A stretch of DNA of 64,000 nucleotides. Origin: Theocolax elegans. Its lineage: Eukaryota; Arthropoda; Insecta; Hymenoptera; Cerocephalidae. A model generated the notes under the pieces. It saw only the letters and a list, made by a program, of their open reading frames with translations, had not been told where the DNA came from and made no database searches. This document shows, piece after piece, positions 1-9,656 of the stretch; within the stretch, counting starts at the first letter, position 1; the number at the start of each line of letters is the position of its first letter. Location: contig CM047429.1 of assembly GCA_026168455.1 (NCBI GenBank), positions 37,184,066 through 37,248,065 of the forward strand, read 5' to 3'. The position numbers and the translations under genes are program-made.

Positions 1-614
1 TACTTTACTTAATTTTGACCTAACTTCTTAATGTACTGCATAGCTAAACAGATTTAAATTAATTGTTTTAATCATTTGTTTAAGTCAATAATATCAAAAA
101 TAAGTTTGGTGACTTATTTGTATTAGAAATATCTTTTCAAAGAATCATTTAAAAGTCGATTTTTTCAACATTAGAAATTTGTAACTTATGCTATCTTACG
201 TTTTAACCACAGATTTATAATATACGTTTGAGTTTTTTTTTGCAATTTACTAAGGTGGCTGTCTAATATATAGACGTTTTTAAAATTTATTATTATTTTT
301 AGTTTTTTCAACATTATGTATTAAATGAAGGTACAACTAGAAAAATCAAGAGTTTAAAAGACTAATAATTTTTTATAAATAAATTCGTATCGCAGTTGTA
401 TTAATATCGCTACAGTATCAAAAGTTCTTGAAAAAGTATTATAATTTTTTTGATTCTTAACCAAATGAAACGGATTTGGGCTTGATTTCTTCCTTAATAA
501 ATTTCATGTGGAATTGCCAATACGACCTGAGTAATTGGAATGACTTATAAAGCATAAATTAAAATTGTTAAAAAAATTATTTCAAAAGCAAAATTTATAA
601 AAAAATTGTTCAAT
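1..614. other. AT-rich intergenic DNA, nothing recognised
   Basis: Strongly AT-rich with many short homopolymer runs. I see no open frame with protein-like composition, no RNA gene and no convincing repeat boundary. Confidence 0.6.
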
Positions 615-840
615 TATCACGCTGCACTGGGGATCAGAGTGCAGATGAAGATGTATATATTAGATAAAATAATAAAGGTATTTATTTAAATGTAAACAAT
701 ACACTATACCGGATAGTGAAGAATAGACAAGAAACGAGATAACCCTCGGGTTATCGAAGCTATTATTTATTTCGTAAGGTACCAATACTGCTGTTCGCTG
801 TAGGAGACGGAAAGGGAAGGAAGGGAATCTATTTTATGTT
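615..840 (-). repeat. LTR-like fragment related to the LTR ending at 14862
   Basis: Reading the plus strand from about 619, the motif CGCTGCACTGGGGATCAG matches the reverse complement of the LTR end at 14831-14862. The match continues colinearly: AAGGTATTTAT, then GTAAACAATA, then GCTGTAGG followed by a purine-rich stretch. The copy is therefore a diverged LTR fragment in the opposite orientation to the one at 14.8 kb. No primer-binding site or coding sequence adjoins it, so it looks like a solo or truncated LTR. The distal boundary is uncertain. Confidence 0.5.
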
Positions 841-2563
841 ATAATAAATAAAACCATGGAGCACGAGCGCAATTCAGAATCCGAAGGGTTGGTCCACTCC
901 TTGTTATTATATTTTTATTGCTGATTTCATTGCTTAATAATGTTAGTTATAAATAATAACATTATCATAAAATTAGTATACAAATTACATATAACTTTAA
1001 TATGACTATAAAAAGTAAAATTGTACATTTTTCTTTGAATAGAAAATCTTGGAAAAAGCTTAAATTAATAAAAAACTTTCGAATATACAATCCAGACTTT
1101 CTCATAAACCAGACATTACGTCTAATTAATTATTTAATAACAGGCTAAGTCATATTTCGGTTAAAATAATGTACGGTGAATTGAAAAATGCGATAATCTA
1201 TATGACCACACAAAAATTATAATTTTGAGTTAAAAAACAAACCAGAAATATGATTTTTCATCCTAATTATGTGTCATAACTATTGTCAGATATACAATCA
1301 TTATTTATAGATATTCCTTATCATTTAATTTTTTTTAACAGCTAGAAAACGAGAACGACTTGACTACTAAATATAAAACATATGGTCAATATTATAGGTA
1401 TTATAGGTTTTTTCTTCCAAAATAATCGCATAATAAATGTTTCCAGGGTTATGGAAGTGTTTAATTTAAGTGTGAAGTCAAAGATATTAACTAATAATGG
1501 AAGAATCAAGAGTAATCAATTATAAATAAACCTAGGAATATAGCACTTAAAAATGTATCTATCTTTCTAGGAGCAACGAACTAAACTTTTACAGCAGCTG
1601 TCCAAAAAAACGTTTGTACAAATGCCGTAATGAGTTTTGGGTAGCGTTTGTACTAGTATGGGCAGCTAGTGCATATAACATTACTTGTAACATTGGTTGC
1701 TGGTATTCTCCAAAAATTATTCTTCTGTATTAAAATTTCTAATCCCAAAGTCAATATCTCATTAACTACATGTCAATAATGAACTTCAATAATTAAAATT
1801 GAATAATGAAAATTCAATAATGTAAATTGTATCTTCGCCAGTTAGATTTTTTTTATCCAAAGTCTAAAAAAAAGCTTGAAGCAATACCTTTTAAATGGTC
1901 TGTAGCTTATTAGTGACTTTCAAGTCTGTAAAGAAGTTGTGATAATTTCTTTGCACTGCTTTTCTGAAAATGTTCTGAATAATCACAAAAGTGAGAACTA
2001 AAGTTGCATTTCCTCCATTCATATCTTGATGTTTTCCCACAAAATCTTTTGGACTACAGTAAAGAACAAGAAGAACGTTTTTTAATAAGATATAAGCGAA
2101 ATGGAAAGACGTTATCAGGGTATACGCAATGCACAATGATGATTGACTATTGTTGGACATTAAAAAAAAGGGAACACTGACATTAGTAAAAGTGCAAACG
2201 CAATCCACAACGAAGGTTATTTACGGATAAAAGAGTCAGGAAGTGTAGTTTCTCTTGATGGTTTTCCTTTTTTGAATATATTGTTTTAAGATAAGTAAGT
2301 TATTGGCTTACTGATATGTGCAGAAGATTTTTAGACTTCTTACTGCTTAAAATTTATCCACATAGATTTCTCTATGCTTAAAATGTATCCACGTATGGGG
2401 TTTTAACGTTAAACGGTTATGGAGTTATTTGTTTAATCCAACTTATCTCTTTTCATAAGGGATTGTCTTGCATATCGGCTCCTCCCATCAAGATGTTCAC
2501 AGTACATAGTGCTATAGCGTGAGGGAGTTATAAGTCAATTTCATTAAACATTTTATGCTGCAA
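841..2563. other. AT-rich intergenic DNA
   Basis: No gene can be supported. The longest frame, minus strand 1891-2208 (105 codons), is hydrophobic with two stretches that could span a membrane, but it has no recognisable family signature, no clear splice sites and could be chance in AT-rich DNA. Confidence 0.45.
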
Positions 2564-2682
2564 GGTATGAGATTGTTCAGTTCCAGGGACGAGATTTTCT
2601 ATTTAGTAAAATTTAATTTTTAATTCACAATTATTGTAAAATTTGATATAAATATTTATAATTTTGTCCAATAATTTCAGCA

Positions 2683-2722
2683 CCAGAAGAGATCTGCAAA
2701 CCTGGCAGACGAAACGTTGTGC
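2683..2722 (+). ncRNA. Hammerhead-like motif, type 2, left arm
   Basis: CCAGAAGA is followed by a helix-forming TCTGC and GCAGA pair around a short loop, then CGAAACGTT. This has the order of a hammerhead core (CUGANGA, stem II, GAAA), but the first box has CAG in place of CUG, so activity is doubtful. Hammerhead motifs are known in PLE terminal repeats. Confidence 0.35.
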
Positions 2723-2930
2723 ACTTAAATAAATTGGATTTATTTATTATTGACCCTTAACAATCGACTATTTACTAATTTTTTGGAGAGTTCTGTAATT
2801 AGAAAACAAAATAATATCGAGACAAATTGGTATATGAAATCTACAGATATTTCTTTATCATCCACGCATAATTGATTTTGGAAAAATATTTCTCGATCTT
2901 GGTGAATAAACCACACTTTTAATTAGATGG

Positions 2931-2964
2931 CGACGTTTCGATGACTTTTCGTCATCCTCTTCAG
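2931..2964 (-). ncRNA. Hammerhead-like ribozyme motif, left arm
   Basis: On the minus strand CTGAAGA is followed by GATGAC, a GAAAA loop, GTCATC, then GAAACGTC. That is the conserved CUGANGA box, a 6-bp stem II, the GAAA box and a GUC-type cleavage triplet, as in minimal hammerheads of Penelope-like elements. Stem III would be very short, as reported for PLE hammerheads. Confidence 0.6.
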
Positions 2965-3371
2965 GCTATACTACTTGTCAATATAAATCGATTAACGTTT
3001 AAATTTTGATCGTAGTATCACTGAGTCGTCGCACTTCATCTTATCAACAGCTCGATAATTCAACATCATTCAATGAATAAATAAATTAAATAAATAAATA
3101 AATTAAGACAACACAAAAAATGTAAACACACGAACAGAAAGCAAAAGCAGTCAGAGGACTAGAGCAATTTATCACAGACTGTAAAAACATGTTTACAGTC
3201 TGTGATACATTTACATTTTTTGTGTTGTCTTAATTTATTTATTTATTTAATTTATTTATTCATTGAATGATGTTGAATTATCGAGCTGTTGATAAGATGA
3301 AGTGCGACGACTCAGTGATACTACGATCAAAATTTAAACGTTAATCGATTTATATTGACAAGTAGTATAGC

Positions 3372-3404
3372 CTGAAGAGGATGACGAAAAGTCATCGAAA
3401 CGTC
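3372..3404 (+). ncRNA. Hammerhead-like ribozyme motif, right arm
   Basis: Mirror copy of the motif at 2931-2964, with the same CTGAAGA box, 6-bp stem II, GAAA box and GTC. It faces away from its partner, so transcription in either direction across the palindrome would yield one motif. Confidence 0.6.
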
Positions 3405-3613
3405 GCCATCTAATTAAAAGTGTGGTTTATTCACCAAGATCGAGAAATATTTTTCCAAAATCAATTATGCGTGGATGATAAAGAAATATCTGTAGATTTC
3501 ATATACCAATTTGTCTCGATATTATTTTGTTTTCTAATTACAGAACTCTCCAAAAAATTAGTAAATAGTCGATTGTTAAGGGTCAATAATAAATAAATCC
3601 AATTTATTTAAGT

Positions 3614-3653
3614 GCACAACGTTTCGTCTGCCAGGTTTGCAGATCTCTTCTGG
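3614..3653 (-). ncRNA. Hammerhead-like motif, type 2, right arm
   Basis: Mirror copy of the motif at 2683-2722, with the same TCTGC/GCAGA helix and GAAACGTT box. The first core box is again CAG rather than CUG. Confidence 0.35.
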
Positions 3654-3772
3654 TGCTGAAATTATTGGACAAAATTATAAATATTTATATCAAATTTTAC
3701 AATAATTGTGAATTAAAAATTAAATTTTACTAAATAGAAAATCTCGTCCCTGGAACTGAACAATCTCATACC

Positions 3773-4103
3773 TAAATGTAAACATGTTTTTACAGTCTGT
3801 GATAAATTGCTCTAGTCCTCTGACTGCTTTTGCTTTCTGTTCGTGTATTTACATTTTTTGTGTTGTCTTAATTTATTTATTTATTTAATTTATTTATTTA
3901 TTGAATGATGTTGAGTTATCGAGCTGTTGATAAGATGAAGTGCGACGACTCAGTGATACTACGATCAAAATTTAAACGTTAATCGATTTATATTGACAAG
4001 TAGTATAGCCTGAAGAGGATGACGAAAAGTCATCGAAACGTCGCCATCTAATTAAAAGTGTGGTTTATTCACCAAGATCGAGAAATATTTCTCCAAAAAA
4101 AGG
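3773..4103 (+). repeat. Third PLE terminal-repeat copy, direct to the right arm
   Basis: This stretch repeats the palindrome spacer and the inner part of its right arm in direct order: the CAGACTGTAAA-type hairpin half, the AATTTATTTATTTATTT-rich segment, the GAATGATGTTGA stretch, the hammerhead motif and the final ACCAAGATCGAGAAATATTT. It ends four bases before the PLE reading frame. The three copies together look like a tandem plus inverted pLTR array upstream of a truncated element. Confidence 0.75.
4010..4042 (+). ncRNA. Hammerhead-like ribozyme motif, third copy
   Basis: Same sequence as the motif at 3372-3404 (CTGAAGA, GATGAC/GTCATC stem, GAAACGTC). It lies 65 bases upstream of the PLE reading frame, the expected place for a pLTR hammerhead. 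Confidence 0.6.
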
Positions 4104-4106
4104 TAT

Positions 4107-4730
4107 ATGAAATCGTCGAATTCTGATAGAATTCTTAATTTCAATTCGAATCACATAGTTAAACAAAAGAAAAATATCGTATATAATTTAATTGATAGAG
4201 CGATTTTATTATTTCTTTCAGATTACCATCATGACAATATTAACATTGTAAAACGAATTTTATATAAAAATAATTACCCAAGTAAGTTTCACAATCTCGC
4301 AATTCAAGTGAGGCTTCGAAAATTTAGATTTACTGACAATAAAGTAAAAATGAACAAAAAATATCCAATTGTTTTCTTACTTTTACCATTCCACAAAAAT
4401 TTTTTTAATAAATGCTCGGTTATGTTAAAAAAGTATAATGTTTCAACCGTACCTACTCTTAGTAATAAATTGACGAGTCTGATAAAATTAGGAAAAGATG
4501 TTCCAAAGAACATGAACTTTTGTGGTATAGTTTACAAATTTGATTATAAAAACTGTGCGTCAACATACGTAGGTGAAACTAAACGAGCATTCAAAGAACG
4601 CTTCAATGAACATAAAAAATCATGAAATCCTAAATCAGTAGTTAATTTACATATCAAACAAAAAAGCATGAATTTGATTTTGGAAATGTTAAAATTTTAG
4701 ACAATGAAACATGCTGTAAAAAGTGATTAA
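4107..4730 (+). pseudogene. Penelope-like element, C-terminal part with GIY-YIG endonuclease
   Basis: The open frame 4107-4625 encodes 172 aa. Its last 35 residues carry a GIY-YIG nuclease signature: GIVYKF at residues 140-145, YVGETKR at 154-160 and a conserved FNEH near 166-169. In PLEs this domain follows the reverse transcriptase. The preceding residues, including NFNSNHIVKQKK near 11-22 and LIDRAI near 28-33, resemble the PLE linker between RT and nuclease. The RT itself is missing, so the copy is 5'-truncated. After the TGA at 4623 further PLE-like residues (a KILDNE stretch near 4690) continue in another frame, showing decay. The nuclease normally nicks target DNA for retrotransposition; this copy cannot encode a whole protein. 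Confidence 0.75.
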
Positions 4731-5514
4731 TATCTAATTAAACTAGTGATTAAAATAATAAAGTATTTGTTGTTTTCTGCGAATTATGTATCTCGTCTTA
4801 ACTTATACATCGTATATATAAGATCCGGTTATAAAATAGAATTTTGTTTTAATGTAAGGAATCAGTAAAAAACTACTGGAATAGAGTGTAGCTAAATTTT
4901 TAGTCCTGAATTTTAATTAGTACCAGAGCTGTAACCAATAAAAAAAAATTGAATTTTTTTAAATAAATGACTTTTTGGACATTTTTATCACTTCATAACT
5001 CAAAATCTAACAATATTTTCTGATATACATTAAATTTGAAAAGTTTATAAATTTCAAGAAGAATCTGTTGAAATATTTAATTTATATTAGTTTAAAACAT
5101 TGATTATAGTTATAATTAATGAAAACCTTTATAGTCAAAAAAAGGGTTTGCTTGATCTAAAATTTTTTATCCATTCAAAAATCTAATTCATCGATGATTA
5201 ATTACCTTCAAAATGATGCAAAGTTAGAATGCGGCATAGCATTCTAATCAAAGGTATGGTGTTTTTAGTTGAATTTATAAAAAAAGAGAGCGAATACATT
5301 TTATGAAAAAAACAGAATGACCGTATACTTGCAAACATACAATAAGGCATTGTTATTACTCAATAATACTAAAATATACTGTTTATTGTTAGTCACTGAT
5401 ACTTTTCAATCTTTGAACTGCTTACAAACACAAAACAGTAGGTATGACCAGTTATACCAGTTATATAATTGGATAAATACCTGAAACTTTATATGAAATA
5501 AATATACTATTTGC
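4731..5514. other. AT-rich DNA without recognised genes
   Basis: No coding frame, RNA gene or clear repeat structure beyond simple AT-rich stretches. Confidence 0.55.
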
Positions 5515-5650
5515 TTTCCAGGATGAATAATAAAGTACATGTGAACTTTTTGAAGACAATGGTGAGTCCATAAGTTCTTATACATAATACATACTATATA
5601 AGTACATGTGGACTCACCATTGTCACATTACTATTCATCCTGGGAAGCCA
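5515..5650. repeat. Short inverted repeat, MITE-like
   Basis: CCAGGATGAATAATAA at the left edge matches the complement of TTACTATTCATCCTGG at the right edge, and inside these GACAATGGTGAGTCCA pairs with TGGACTCACCATTGTC. The arms enclose about 25 bases. It is too small for a gene and looks like a hairpin MITE; target duplication is not clear. Confidence 0.5.
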
Positions 5651-6039
5651 ATAATATATTCGTATATGTACCGAAAAATGCGTAGTTGTATCCTGCTTTT
5701 GAGCTAAGGTCTTTTTAGATATACTCTTTAAATCTATGTAGAAAAAAAATGTTTTTCCGTAAACGCCCAGGAGAAAGTTTAAGTTCTCCAGAAATCTAAA
5801 TTTTCTCAAAATTTTCCTAAGAATTTATGGCTGCGATCATTTCGAAAATACTTCAAAATTTTAATACAATAAAATTTTAAATGTCTATAGTTAAATAATT
5901 GGTGTTAATTAACGTATTGCGATAAAATTGAATCTACTGAAATCAGTGTTTAAAATTATGAATTTTTTTATAAAAATGGATAAAAATTAAAAACTTCACT
6001 TTAAAAAATTAATTCCTGAATAAAGAACAATAATTTTTC
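5651..6039. other. AT-rich DNA, no gene seen
   Basis: No protein-like frame survives inspection. The minus-strand frame 5594-5809 overlaps the hairpin and has no recognised domain. Confidence 0.5.
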
Positions 6040-6420
6040 TTTAAAAGCTTATTTGCAAAATACTTTAAGAAGCCAGTAATTACTGCAGAAATTCCGTTAT
6101 ACTTTGAAAATTCTTGAAATACCTTAAAAAGCCAGTAATTAGTGAAAATATCCCATAATACCGGAAAAATTCCCAAAATACCCAAGCAATCCTGTAATTA
6201 CTGAAAAACTTCCGAATACCTTAAAAATTCCCGAAAGACCCAAGTAATCTTGTAATTAGTATAGTTATCTTGAAATACCTTGAAAATTCCCAAACTACCC
6301 AAGAAATGCCGTAATTAGTACAGATATCCCGGAACCATAAAAATTCTCGAAATACCCAAGAAACCCCTCAATTAGTGGAGATATCCCTAAATACGTTAAA
6401 AATTTCCGAAATACCCAATA
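6040..6420. repeat. Degenerate minisatellite, period about 60 bp
   Basis: About six imperfect units share the core AATACCCAAG, then TAATTAGT, then a CCCGAAATACC-like box and AAAAATTCCCGA. Unit spacing is roughly 60 bases. The minus-strand frame at 6295-6525 is a by-product of the repeat. Confidence 0.6.
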
Positions 6421-6555
6421 TATCATGAAATATGCATATATGACACGGGATAGACTTATCTTGTTATGCCAGAAATTCTGAAGTGCGTGCGTGTGCGGGC
6501 GTTCCTTGTCAAGCAGTTTGATCAAAAGGTTTTAAAGGTAAGGTAATTTAAAGGT

Positions 6556-7025
6556 AAAATATATCTTTAGCTACCGACGCGGTGGCGGAGTGGCGGGGAC
6601 GCACCTCGGCCGATCACGAAAGTTAAGCAGCACTGAGTGCGGTTCGTACTTGGATGGGTGACACCATTCTTGTGCGGCTTTCGGGATCGGTTAGGTGTTT
6701 TTCCACACTTCACAACGTGAGCGGGAGGTGTGAAACATTCGGTTTCGGTGTCAAGGCCTACGCAATGTGACTTTGACACCCAAAAAGAATGTTTCGAATA
6801 CACCGGCCATCTCGGGTGAGGTTTTCCCTGCTTCACAGGTTTCCCTCATCCACGGGCATAACCCCGGGCGAATGCGAGATGGTGGGGTTTTTAAGGAAGG
6901 GATAAAAGCACCCACACATAGGTGGTAGGTGGACACCGTTAAAGTCCCCAGGGGGATAAACGGTAGGAAGTGCCAGGAAAAAAAGTGCACAAAATTAAGA
7001 ATAAAAAAAAAATATATCTTTAGCT
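6556..7025 (+). mobile_element. 5S rRNA-derived SINE with 17-bp target site duplication
   Basis: The unit 6573-7008 begins with a 5S rRNA-like head (ACCGACGCGG, then GTTAAGCAGC, then TACTTGGATGGGTGAC). The body contains GGCCTACGCAATGTGACTT and ends in A-rich sequence. It is flanked by AAAATATATCTTTAGCT at 6556-6572 and exactly again at 7009-7025, the hallmark of L1- or RTE-type target-primed insertion. 5S-headed SINEs form the known SINE3 class; this family's body is not one I recognise. A second copy lies at 28959-29294. The perfect duplication suggests a fairly recent insertion. The overlapping reading frames on both strands are incidental. Confidence 0.9.
6621..6660 (+). promoter_or_regulatory. 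5S-type internal pol III promoter of the SINE
   Basis: AGTTAAGCAGC corresponds to the 5S A-box region and TGGATGGGTGAC to the C-box region, at about the spacing seen in 5S genes. It would bind TFIIIA-type factors if intact. Confidence 0.6.
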
Positions 7026-7436
7026 CCTGTAAAATTTATTTCCTACTATTTTTAATAATTTTTAATGTGATGTATGCAGTTTACGTGAACTATCCCATAT
7101 ACATACCCTGCTACGAAAACTCAGGTGATTTTCAAGTGAAAATTATGTCAGAATCGTAGCTGATTATCAGCTAATTATCAACTGATTTTCAGGTGATAAT
7201 TATGTAGCTATCCGTATGAAATAACAGTTTGCTGAAGAGGGGATTAAGTCTATCATTAACTTAATAATTTAATACAGTTTTGGCCATTAATACCAGTTAA
7301 TTCAGTTTTTTATAAAAAAAATAATGAGAAGCACATACCCCAAATGATTTGGAATATTATGATAAGTATCACAAATATTATGTTACATGGAATAAAACTT
7401 ATCAAAAAAACTGTTGTGATGTGTTCAAATTTTCAG

Positions 7437-7824
7437 TACACCAGAATTCGCGGTTACGCGCAGATCAAGCTTGCCAGAAATTTCATCTGAGTCAACTAGA
7501 ATCGCAAACAGGAGATCTATAGTAAGAATGCTAGACGTTACAGTCGCTGCGAATTTACCGCTTCCTCAGAATGAAGAAAGGGATTTAGAAGACCAACTTC
7601 AAGAAGCTGTAGAACCTGATTTACCAAATATAGAAAATAATAACGCAGAAAATGCACATGACAATTATGGTAACTCATTTTTATAACAATTTTTCTATTT
7701 TATTTAAAAAATAATCAATAAAAATATTTTGGCAGACTTAGAAGAGCCTATTTACAAATTCCTGTACGAATATAAACCCAAGCTTTACAAAATATACAAT
7801 AAACAAAAATTTGACTACAAGTAA
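7437..7824 (+). CDS. Unknown spliced gene, two visible exons (3' part)
   Basis: Exon a is 7437-7669, preceded by a TTTTCAG acceptor and ended by G|GTAACT. Exon b starts at 7736 after TTTTGGCAG. The splice joins G with AC to give an in-frame Asp codon, and the frame then runs to TAA at 7822-7824 (or to a donor GTAAAT at 7821). The visible product is about 107 aa: a Ser/Arg-rich start, an acidic middle (EERDLEDQLQEAVEPDLP), then a lysine/tyrosine-rich end. No family is recognised. Upstream exons are not found, and a further exon-like piece near 7912-7944 does not join in phase, so this may be a gene remnant. Support comes from matching splice signals and phase, not from homology. Confidence 0.4.
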
Positions 7825-8423
7825 ATATTTTTAGAATATATTACATGCAATTAATTTCAGTATATATTCAAACAATTTTACAAAAATTATATTTTTATAG
7901 GATTTGAGGAACTTTATTCTCGGTATGAAAAGATTGATAATAAGGTAACATATATTGTTAAGATATACGCAATATAGTTAAATAATTATTTGATTAAATG
8001 TTTAAAATAAATATCAAATTATTTTTTTATTTGACACGTCAAAAATATTTAAAATAAATGAAATATAGTTTTTGTTAGTCTAAGAAAAAGTGATGTTAAT
8101 AATAATTATTTTATTAAATAGTGAATCATAACATATTAAGATTTATATAGTTAAATCTGATTTTACACTGCTCTGAGTAATTAATAAATTCTTATTATCT
8201 ATATTGCAGATTTACCTAGGTTGCAATGTGAAGGTTGGAAAAAAATTTTGGAGTAGTTTATTTGGCAAAAAAAGCTCTTAGCAGAACGTTGCCTTGATTT
8301 ATTAAGTAGTTAAAAATTAAAAACTTAAAGAATATGATATAATAATATAATAAAATATAATGTAACGTTAAGGTATTGTTTACCTTACCGTTTGACGAAT
8401 TCGAGCAACACGAACGAACAGTA
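7825..8423 (-). other. AT-rich DNA; includes the displaced 3' tail of non-LTR family A copy 1
   Basis: The minus strand at about 8360-8423 reads GAATTCGTCAAACGGTAAGG and continues like the 3' UTR of the second family A copy near 51230 (GAATTCGTCAAATGATAAGG). It is therefore the end of the element whose body lies beyond 9485, displaced by the insertion at 8424-9484. The rest is AT-rich without genes. Confidence 0.55.
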
Positions 8424-8763
8424 TCGTAATGTTCGCATTGGTTCGGGATGGCGAGATTCGGCTCGGCTCGGTTCGACGTGGCTACACGGGCGAGATCGAT
8501 TTCGCACGCAAAAGATTCGTGCGCGCACCTGATTAGAGAGGTGAGGGGAAGATTCGCGCGCGCTAAAAAGAGTTATAGCCGCCTTGACACGCGACAGGTG
8601 TGATCCCCCCGCGTCCCGTGTTCAGCTTCGCAGTGCTGTTTTTTTACCGTGTGTTTTCGTGTTTTCATTTGCAGTGAGTGGTGCAACACCGTGAATCTGT
8701 CTGCAGCCATACAACCTCGGTGCACGGGCGAACGGACAATCCGTCCTACACCGCAGCGAGAGT

Positions 8764-8830
8764 GATTGATGGATTGATTGATAAGACTTTATTGGGCCTT
8801 TGGGGTAGATACCCCGTAGGCACTTTAAGT
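8764..8830 (-). mobile_element. Truncated 3' end of family B non-LTR element
   Basis: On the minus strand AAGTGCCTACGGGGTAT, then CCAATAAAG and TCAATCAATCC match the 3' end of family B at 43738-43790 (AAGTGCCTACAGGGTAT, CCAAATAAAG, TCAATCAATC). Only about 67 bp remain. It abuts a (CT)n tract on its 5' side, as the longer family B copy does. Confidence 0.6.
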
Positions 8831-8836
8831 GTGTAT

Positions 8837-8839
<3 letters not shown>

Positions 8840-8916
<77 letters not shown>
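8840..8916. repeat. (AG)n microsatellite
   Basis: About 38 uninterrupted AG units. It generates the artificial Ser-Leu and Arg-Glu frames on both strands here. Confidence 0.95.
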
Positions 8917-8919
<3 letters not shown>

Positions 8920-9656
8920 CCGATCGGCTGGTCGTTGTTTACCAACGACTTTAGTAGCGTATAAAGTAAGTGGTACCACTTCACGCGATCGTGTTTTATT
9001 CGCTAATAAACAATCTTATTGCATTATACCAGTCCCGTTGACTGTGGATATTATTTTAGTTCGCGATATTTTTCCCCTCTCTCTACAAGTCGGCCGTTTA
9101 CCGACTTGTAATAATAGCGCAGACCTCGGCGACGATTAGAGATTTTGTTCGTTATTTATTCTTTATATTTATTTCAATAAATTCAATTGAATTTTAACCC
9201 ACGTACGATTCCTTCCGTAATTCTAAGAGCTCGTATATTTCTGATTGACGAGTGCTCGACGCAATATCCCTGTTTCGCGGTCGATTTCAGATTTGATTTT
9301 TACCTGGTTGTTATCTGAAACAGTAACTCGGTTTCAGACTAACACTTAACAGCTTTGGTAAAGCGGACAGGCAACCGCCGCCGCAACGCGGGAAAATACG
9401 TTTATTTAAATACAGTAAGTTTAACCGTACCGCTGAGCAGCCGCGATATTAAAATAAACATCCTTGCGGCAACCAAACTGTTACAATAATAAAATATAAT
9501 TGAATATAATCAGATAACATAGAATAATGTTGAAATAAATAAATAAAATGAGCTTAAGATAATGTCAAATACATAAATATAACAGAATAACATTTATAAT
9601 AGTGTACAAATGTAAAAATAAATATAAGACGGATAATTCACTGCACTCGTAGAATC

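Larger units (their letters stand above)
2564..3772. repeat. Near-perfect 1.2-kb palindrome made of PLE terminal-repeat (pLTR) sequence
   Basis: Positions x and 6336-x are complementary from about 2564 to 3127 against 3209 to 3772, giving arms of roughly 564 bp with very few mismatches around an 81-bp spacer. The spacer carries its own hairpin (CAGACTGTAAA against TTTACAGTCTG near 3170-3205). The arm contents recur in the direct repeat at 3773-4103, which leads into a Penelope-type ORF, so I read the arms as two head-to-head copies of a Penelope-like terminal repeat. Inverted and tandem pLTR arrangements are a known property of PLEs. The near identity of the arms suggests recent origin or gene conversion. 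Confidence 0.85.
8424..9484 (-). mobile_element. LTR-like block nested in the family A 3' UTR (copy 1)
   Basis: On the minus strand it begins TGTAACAGTTTGG at 9484 and contains GGTACGGTTAAACTTACTG, TGTTAAGTGTTAG, GAATCGTACGTGGG and a polyadenylation-like AATAAA-rich part, then a long (CT)n. The same order is seen on the plus strand at 45391-46020. Family A 3' UTR sequence flanks both sides, so this is a later insertion of about 1.06 kb. TG at the start and recurrence suggest a solo LTR, but no internal region, PBS or clean target duplication is seen. The distal GC-rich part (8424-8760) has no counterpart in copy 2, so it may be a separate insertion. Confidence 0.5.

Noticed and set aside
1891..2208. 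Insect chemoreceptor fragment
   Set aside because: Hydrophobic, but no receptor motif, splice site or neighbouring exon supports it.
6573..6700. Functional 5S rRNA gene
   Set aside because: Only the internal promoter part is well kept; the ends do not pair as in 5S, and a poly(A)-type tail with target duplication marks a SINE.
6567..6990. Two minus-strand frames of 79-89 codons
   Set aside because: They lie antisense within the 5S-derived SINE; similar frames are absent in copy 2 and no domain is seen.
8622..9139. Overlapping long frames on both strands across the (AG)n tract
   Set aside because: They are poly(Ser-Leu) and poly(Arg-Glu) translations of a microsatellite.
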